Source: DATDCV01 sp036524155
Lineage (GTDB): Bacteria; Verrucomicrobiota; Verrucomicrobiia; Limisphaerales; UBA8199
Assembly: GCA_036524155.1 (NCBI GenBank)
Contig: DATDCV010000429.1
Span: 1-9,967, forward strand
Length of the DNA stretch: 9,967 nt
Direction: 5' to 3'
The notes under the pieces were generated by a model, which was not told the DNA's origin, made no database searches, and worked only from the letters and a program-made list of their open reading frames with translations. Below, one piece after another: positions 7,018 to 9,967 of this stretch (positions within the stretch are counted from its first letter, which is position 1; every line of letters starts with the position of its first letter). A program made the translations under genes and the position numbers.

Positions 7018-8255
7018 CTGAGTCCAAAGCTCAAACCCGGCGGGTAGCGATAGCGTGCGGCGGCACCGGCGGCCATTTGTTTCCGGGGCTGGCGGTCGCC
7101 GACGAACTGCTAAGCCGTGGCTGCAAGGTAACGGTTTTGGTCTCTCCCAAAGAGGTGGATGAGCAGGGGCTCCGCGGAGCCACGGGCGTCGACGTGGTGA
7201 CTTTGCCGGCCGTTGGGCTGGTGCTGGGGCGCATGCTCGGATTCTGGCGGGGGTTCCGGGATTCCTACCGCCGAGTCAGGCTGGAGTTCACAGCGCGGCC
7301 GCCACAGGCAGTTTTGGCCATGGGAGGGTTCACCAGCGCCCCGCCCATCCTGGCGGCGAGGCGGCTTTCGGTCGCGACCTTTCTGCATGAATCCAATACG
7401 ATTCCCGGCAGGTCGAACCGCTGGCTCTCCTGGGTCGTGAATGCCGCTTTTGTAGGTTTCCCCTGCGCTGCAGGCCATCTGCACACGCGTCAAGTGAGGG
7501 TTACGGGAACACCCGTGCGCCGGTTGAACACTCAAGACGCCGCCGCATGCCGTGGGGCTCTCGGGCTGGATCCGACACGGCCGGTTGTTCTGGTCATGGG
7601 CGGCAGTCAGGGGGCGACGGCGATTAACGACTTGGTCGCCAAAGTCCTGTGCCTGGCAGCCGAAAGCGCGCTCGGCTGCCAGTGGGTTCATCTTTCCGGG
7701 AGCGCGGATCGCGAAAAGGTCGAGCGAGCTTATGCCGCGGCTAAACTCAGAGCTGTCGTGCAGTCCTTTTGCAGCCGGATGGACCTTGCCCTGGGGGCAG
7801 CCACCGTCGCCATCAGCCGCGCCGGAGCCTCGTCCCTGGCCGAACTGGCCGCAGTGCAATTACCGGCGATTCTGGTCCCCTATCCGGCGGCGACCGACAA
7901 CCACCAGTATTTCAACGCCCGCGCCTTTGAGGAAATCGGTGCGGCTGTGCTAATGCCGCAGATTGCCGCCACGCCGCACGCATTGCACGAGGCGATCCGG
8001 CAACTCCTCGACGACCAGAACAAACGCGGCGCCATGCGCCGGGCGCTGGCCCGGGCGCACCGGCCTCAGGCAGCGCAGGAGATCGCTGAGGCTGTGCTGG
8101 CTGGGGTCGGCAGCCAGTCGCGTCAGGCCGCCTCGCAGCCGCTCCCGCTGAGCGGTTTGCAGCCTGACTGCGAACGGAGCTCGAACGAGGATTTGAATTC
8201 GCGCCGGAGACGGCGCCTGCCGGAAATCGCCAGTGCGGGCTCCGCCGCGGGATGA
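7014..8255 (+). CDS. murG: UDP-GlcNAc:lipid I N-acetylglucosaminyltransferase (MurG), with extended C-terminus
   Basis: This peripheral membrane GT-B enzyme adds GlcNAc to lipid I, giving lipid II. N-terminal domain: GGTGGH (G16-H21), MGGFTSAPP (G104-G105) and HESNTIPGRSNR (H125); many MurG proteins have HEQN here, so Gln is replaced by Ser127. C-terminal domain: VMGGSQGA (G196-A201), then SRAGASSLAELAA (S268-A280) with E277 in the UDP-GlcNAc site, then VPYPAATDNHQYFNA. MurG proteins usually end near residue 355-370. This one runs to 413 with a tail from about 367 that is rich in Ser, Gln and Arg, has a run of five Arg (397-401) and resembles no domain. The tail is probably read-through into former spacer up to a TGA at 8253. 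It occupies the place where murC would begin. The ATG lies in the ftsW stop (ATGA), and murB follows after seven bases. Confidence 0.97.
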   Translation: MTESKAQTRRVAIACGGTGGHLFPGLAVADELLSRGCKVTVLVSPKEVDEQGLRGATGVDVVTLPAVGLVLGRMLGFWRGFRDSYRRVRLEFTARPPQAVLAMGGFTSAPPILAARRLSVATFLHESNTIPGRSNRWLSWVVNAAFVGFPCAAGHLHTRQVRVTGTPVRRLNTQDAAACRGALGLDPTRPVVLVMGGSQGATAINDLVAKVLCLAAESALGCQWVHLSGSADREKVERAYAAAKLRAVVQSFCSRMDLALGAATVAISRAGASSLAELAAVQLPAILVPYPAATDNHQYFNARAFEEIGAAVLMPQIAATPHALHEAIRQLLDDQNKRGAMRRALARAHRPQAAQEIAEAVLAGVGSQSRQAASQPLPLSGLQPDCERSSNEDLNSRRRRRLPEIASAGSAAG

Positions 8256-8262
8256 CTCGGGA

Positions 8263-9213
8263 ATGACCAGCCACACTAACATTGCGGATCTTTCGCTCGC
8301 CCGCGACGACGAGGCGGTGCGGGATTTGGTGGCGCGTTTGTCGCCGGAGACGCTGGTTCGGGTGAACGAGCCGCTTGCCAAACGGACGACCTTGCGAGTC
8401 GGCGGGCCGGCCGATATTTACACCGAGCCGTGGTCCGAGAAGGACCTCAAGACGACGGTTGAGTTTTGCGCCCGGCACCGCATGCCGATCTTTGTTTTGG
8501 GCCGCGGGTCCAACCTGCTGGTGAAGGATGGCGGGTTTCGGGGGCTGGTGGTTTGCCTGGCGCATCCCGCCTTCTGCCGCGTTGACGTTGCGGGATCGGA
8601 AATCCGATGCGGGGCCGGAGCCCGATTGAAAGCCGTGGCGGCGGAAGCCAAACGCCGCGGACTGGCCGGGCTGGAGTTCCTGGACGGCATACCTGGCAGC
8701 ATCGGCGGCGGGTTGCGAATGAACGCGGGCGCCATGGGGGAGGCGATCTTTAATCGGGTACGATCGGTTCGTCTGATGGATTTTGAGGGAAGGGTTGAGG
8801 AACGTGCCGCCGCGGAAATGAAGGCCCGCTATCGGGGTTGTGGCCTGCTGAAAGATCACCTCGCGCTGGCAGCGGTGCTGGACGCGCAGCCCGGCGAACC
8901 GCAAGCCATAGAACGTCGCATGCGCGAGTTCAATGAGAAACGCTGGCGCTCGCAACCCGCCGCGCCAAGCGCTGGCTGTATGTTCAAGAATCCCCCCGCG
9001 TTGCCAGCCGGCCGGCTCATTGATGAGCTTGGCCTGAAGGGCACGCGCGTCGGTGGCGCGATGATCTCGTTCGAGCACGGCAATTTCCTGGTAAACGACG
9101 GCACCGCAACGGCCGGTGAGATCCTGAAGCTGATCGACCTGGTCAAAAACCGTGCTTGGGTTGAGCGCGGTATCGACCTCGAGCTGGAAGTCCAGGTCAT
9201 AGGCGAATCTTAG
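8263..9213 (+). CDS. murB: UDP-N-acetylenolpyruvoylglucosamine reductase (MurB)
   Basis: This FAD enzyme uses NADPH to reduce UDP-GlcNAc-enolpyruvate to UDP-MurNAc in the cytoplasm. From ATG 8263 it has 316 residues. FAD-binding segments are TLRVGGPADIY (43-53), PIFVLGRGSNLLV (75-87), CGAGARLKAVA (116-126) and GIPGSIGGGLRMNAGAMG (142-159). YRGC (190-193) supplies the substrate-binding Arg191. The proton-donor motif reads SAGCMFKNP (236-244): position 239, Ser229 in E. coli MurB, is Cys. The C-terminal Glu lies in LELEVQVIG (E307 or E309). The compact C-terminal half, without the Tyr loop insertion of E. coli MurB, points to the type II class. GTG 8233 would add ten residues inside murG; ATG 8263 is preferred because it does not overlap murG and gives a normal N-terminus. 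ddl follows after 86 bases. Confidence 0.96.
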   Translation: MTSHTNIADLSLARDDEAVRDLVARLSPETLVRVNEPLAKRTTLRVGGPADIYTEPWSEKDLKTTVEFCARHRMPIFVLGRGSNLLVKDGGFRGLVVCLAHPAFCRVDVAGSEIRCGAGARLKAVAAEAKRRGLAGLEFLDGIPGSIGGGLRMNAGAMGEAIFNRVRSVRLMDFEGRVEERAAAEMKARYRGCGLLKDHLALAAVLDAQPGEPQAIERRMREFNEKRWRSQPAAPSAGCMFKNPPALPAGRLIDELGLKGTRVGGAMISFEHGNFLVNDGTATAGEILKLIDLVKNRAWVERGIDLELEVQVIGES

Positions 9214-9299
9214 CCTGGGTCTGGTGAGGCCGTGCGGGGATGAGGCGGGCGGTCACCGGGGCCTCGCGAGCCGGCACCGGTTCTCGATTCGCAGGTGAA

Positions 9300-9967
9300 A
9301 TGTCAAAGACGCTGAAAATCACGGTAATGTTGGGCGGGCCCAGCGCGGAGCGCGAGGTTTCACTCCGCTCCGGCGGGTCCGTTGCTCAGGCGTTGCGTAT
9401 GTTGGGTCACGAGGTTACCGAGTTAGACCCGCGAACCGACGCTTGGGAGCTGGTGAAGGGCACGCAGGTCGTTTTTCTCGCGCTCCACGGCACGTATGGC
9501 GAAGACGGGACTGTCCAGCAACGTCTCGATGCGTTGGGTGTTCCTTATACGGGATGCGATGCCGAGGCCAGCCGGACTGGTTTCGACAAACTTCTCACGA
9601 AAGAACGTTTTCTTCAGGCCGGGGTGCCAACGGCGAGTTTTGTCCTGCTGGACAGCCCCGCTTGCAGTTGGCCGTTGGGATGGGATCCTCCGGTGGTGCT
9701 GAAGCCGACCCGGCAGGGTTCGAGCGTGGGTTTGCAGTTTGTCAACCGCGTGGCTGATTTCAGCGCGGCCCTCACCGAGGCGCTGCGTTATGACTCGCAA
9801 GTTCTCATGGAGGAAAGAATTGCCGGGCGCGAGACCACGGTCGGGATTTTGGGTATCGAGACGCTGCCGGTGGTGGAGGTGCGTCCCAAGAACGGGGCCT
9901 ACGATTATCAGAGCAAGTACACTGCCGGGTTGACCGATTACCTTTGCCCGGCGCCGTTTGACGCACC
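9300..9967 (+). CDS. ddl: D-alanine--D-alanine ligase (Ddl), 3' end beyond the window
   Basis: This ATP-grasp ligase makes D-Ala-D-Ala, the substrate of MurF. The frame runs without a stop from 9300 to the edge, giving 222 complete residues of an expected 300-350. LGGPSAEREVSLRSG (11-25) has E17, matching Glu15 of E. coli DdlB, and LHGTYGEDGTVQ (62-73) has H63. The ATP-grasp part shows VVLKPTRQGSSVG (132-144) with K135 and S141-S142, MEERIAGRETTVGIL (170-184) and EVRPKNGAYDYQSKY (193-207). Y207 in the omega loop corresponds to Tyr216 of DdlB. Tyr is expected for D-Ala-D-Ala, whereas Phe there marks D-Ala-D-Lac ligases. ATG 9300 has AGGTG a few bases upstream (9293-9297) and directly precedes the conserved start. 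An in-frame ATG at 9240 would add 20 residues, but they resemble no Ddl N-terminus. The ATP-binding C-terminal third is not visible. Confidence 0.95.
   Translation, partial: MSKTLKITVMLGGPSAEREVSLRSGGSVAQALRMLGHEVTELDPRTDAWELVKGTQVVFLALHGTYGEDGTVQQRLDALGVPYTGCDAEASRTGFDKLLTKERFLQAGVPTASFVLLDSPACSWPLGWDPPVVLKPTRQGSSVGLQFVNRVADFSAALTEALRYDSQVLMEERIAGRETTVGILGIETLPVVEVRPKNGAYDYQSKYTAGLTDYLCPAPFDA

Noticed and set aside
8233..8262. GTG 8233 as the murB start
   Set aside because: Would overlap murG by 23 bases and add ten residues unlike MurB; ATG 8263 fits better.
7912..9078. 388-residue open frame on the - strand over murG and murB
   Set aside because: Low-complexity Arg, Ala and Gln composition; antisense shadow of two certain genes.
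9240..9299. ATG 9240 as the ddl start
   Set aside because: The 20 added residues are Arg/Gly/Ala-rich and unlike Ddl; ATG 9300 has a nearby AGGTG.

Overview
The window holds most of a division and cell wall (dcw) cluster, all on the + strand. The order is a class B penicillin-binding protein (ftsI type), murF, mraY, a LysM-repeat envelope protein, ftsW, murG, murB and the 5' two thirds of ddl. Base composition is high-GC. A LysM protein sits between the mraY/murD position and ftsW, as NlpD does in the chlamydial order murF-mraY-murD-nlpD-ftsW-murG-murC/ddl. Together with protein features of MraY and the PBP, this points to the PVC superphylum, most likely Verrucomicrobiota. The lineage is an inference from gene order and sequence style, not from a search.

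Layout. Bases 1-105 are AT-richer (about 42% GC by hand count) than the following 111 bases (about 66%), and no PBP-like sequence is recognisable in them. The ftsI frame is open from 88 and looks PBP-like from about 106, but its only usual start codon is GTG 217, so the membrane anchor is not visible. A 352-base gap (1768-2119) follows. Then come murF (2120-3535) and mraY (3567-4715), a second gap of 354 bases (4716-5069, about 51% GC), the LysM gene (5070-5813), ftsW (5875-7017), murG (7014-8255, overlapping ftsW by ATGA), murB (8263-9213) and ddl (9300 to beyond the edge).

How the genes work together. MurB makes UDP-MurNAc, Ddl makes D-Ala-D-Ala, and MurF joins that dipeptide to the UDP-MurNAc-tripeptide. 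MraY moves the product to undecaprenyl phosphate (lipid I) and MurG adds GlcNAc (lipid II). FtsW polymerises lipid II and the PBP crosslinks the strands at the septum. The LysM protein probably binds the finished wall.

The most notable feature is an absence. In this order murE is expected between ftsI and murF, murD between mraY and the LysM gene, and murC between murG and murB. None of the three is present, although all their neighbours are in place. The first two positions hold similar-sized non-coding gaps. The third holds only a MurG C-terminal tail about 45 residues longer than usual. With the truncated ftsI 5' end, this could mean genes dispersed elsewhere in the genome, a reduced or decaying cluster, or misassembly. 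The sequence alone cannot separate these. I found no mobile element, CRISPR array, tRNA or rRNA.
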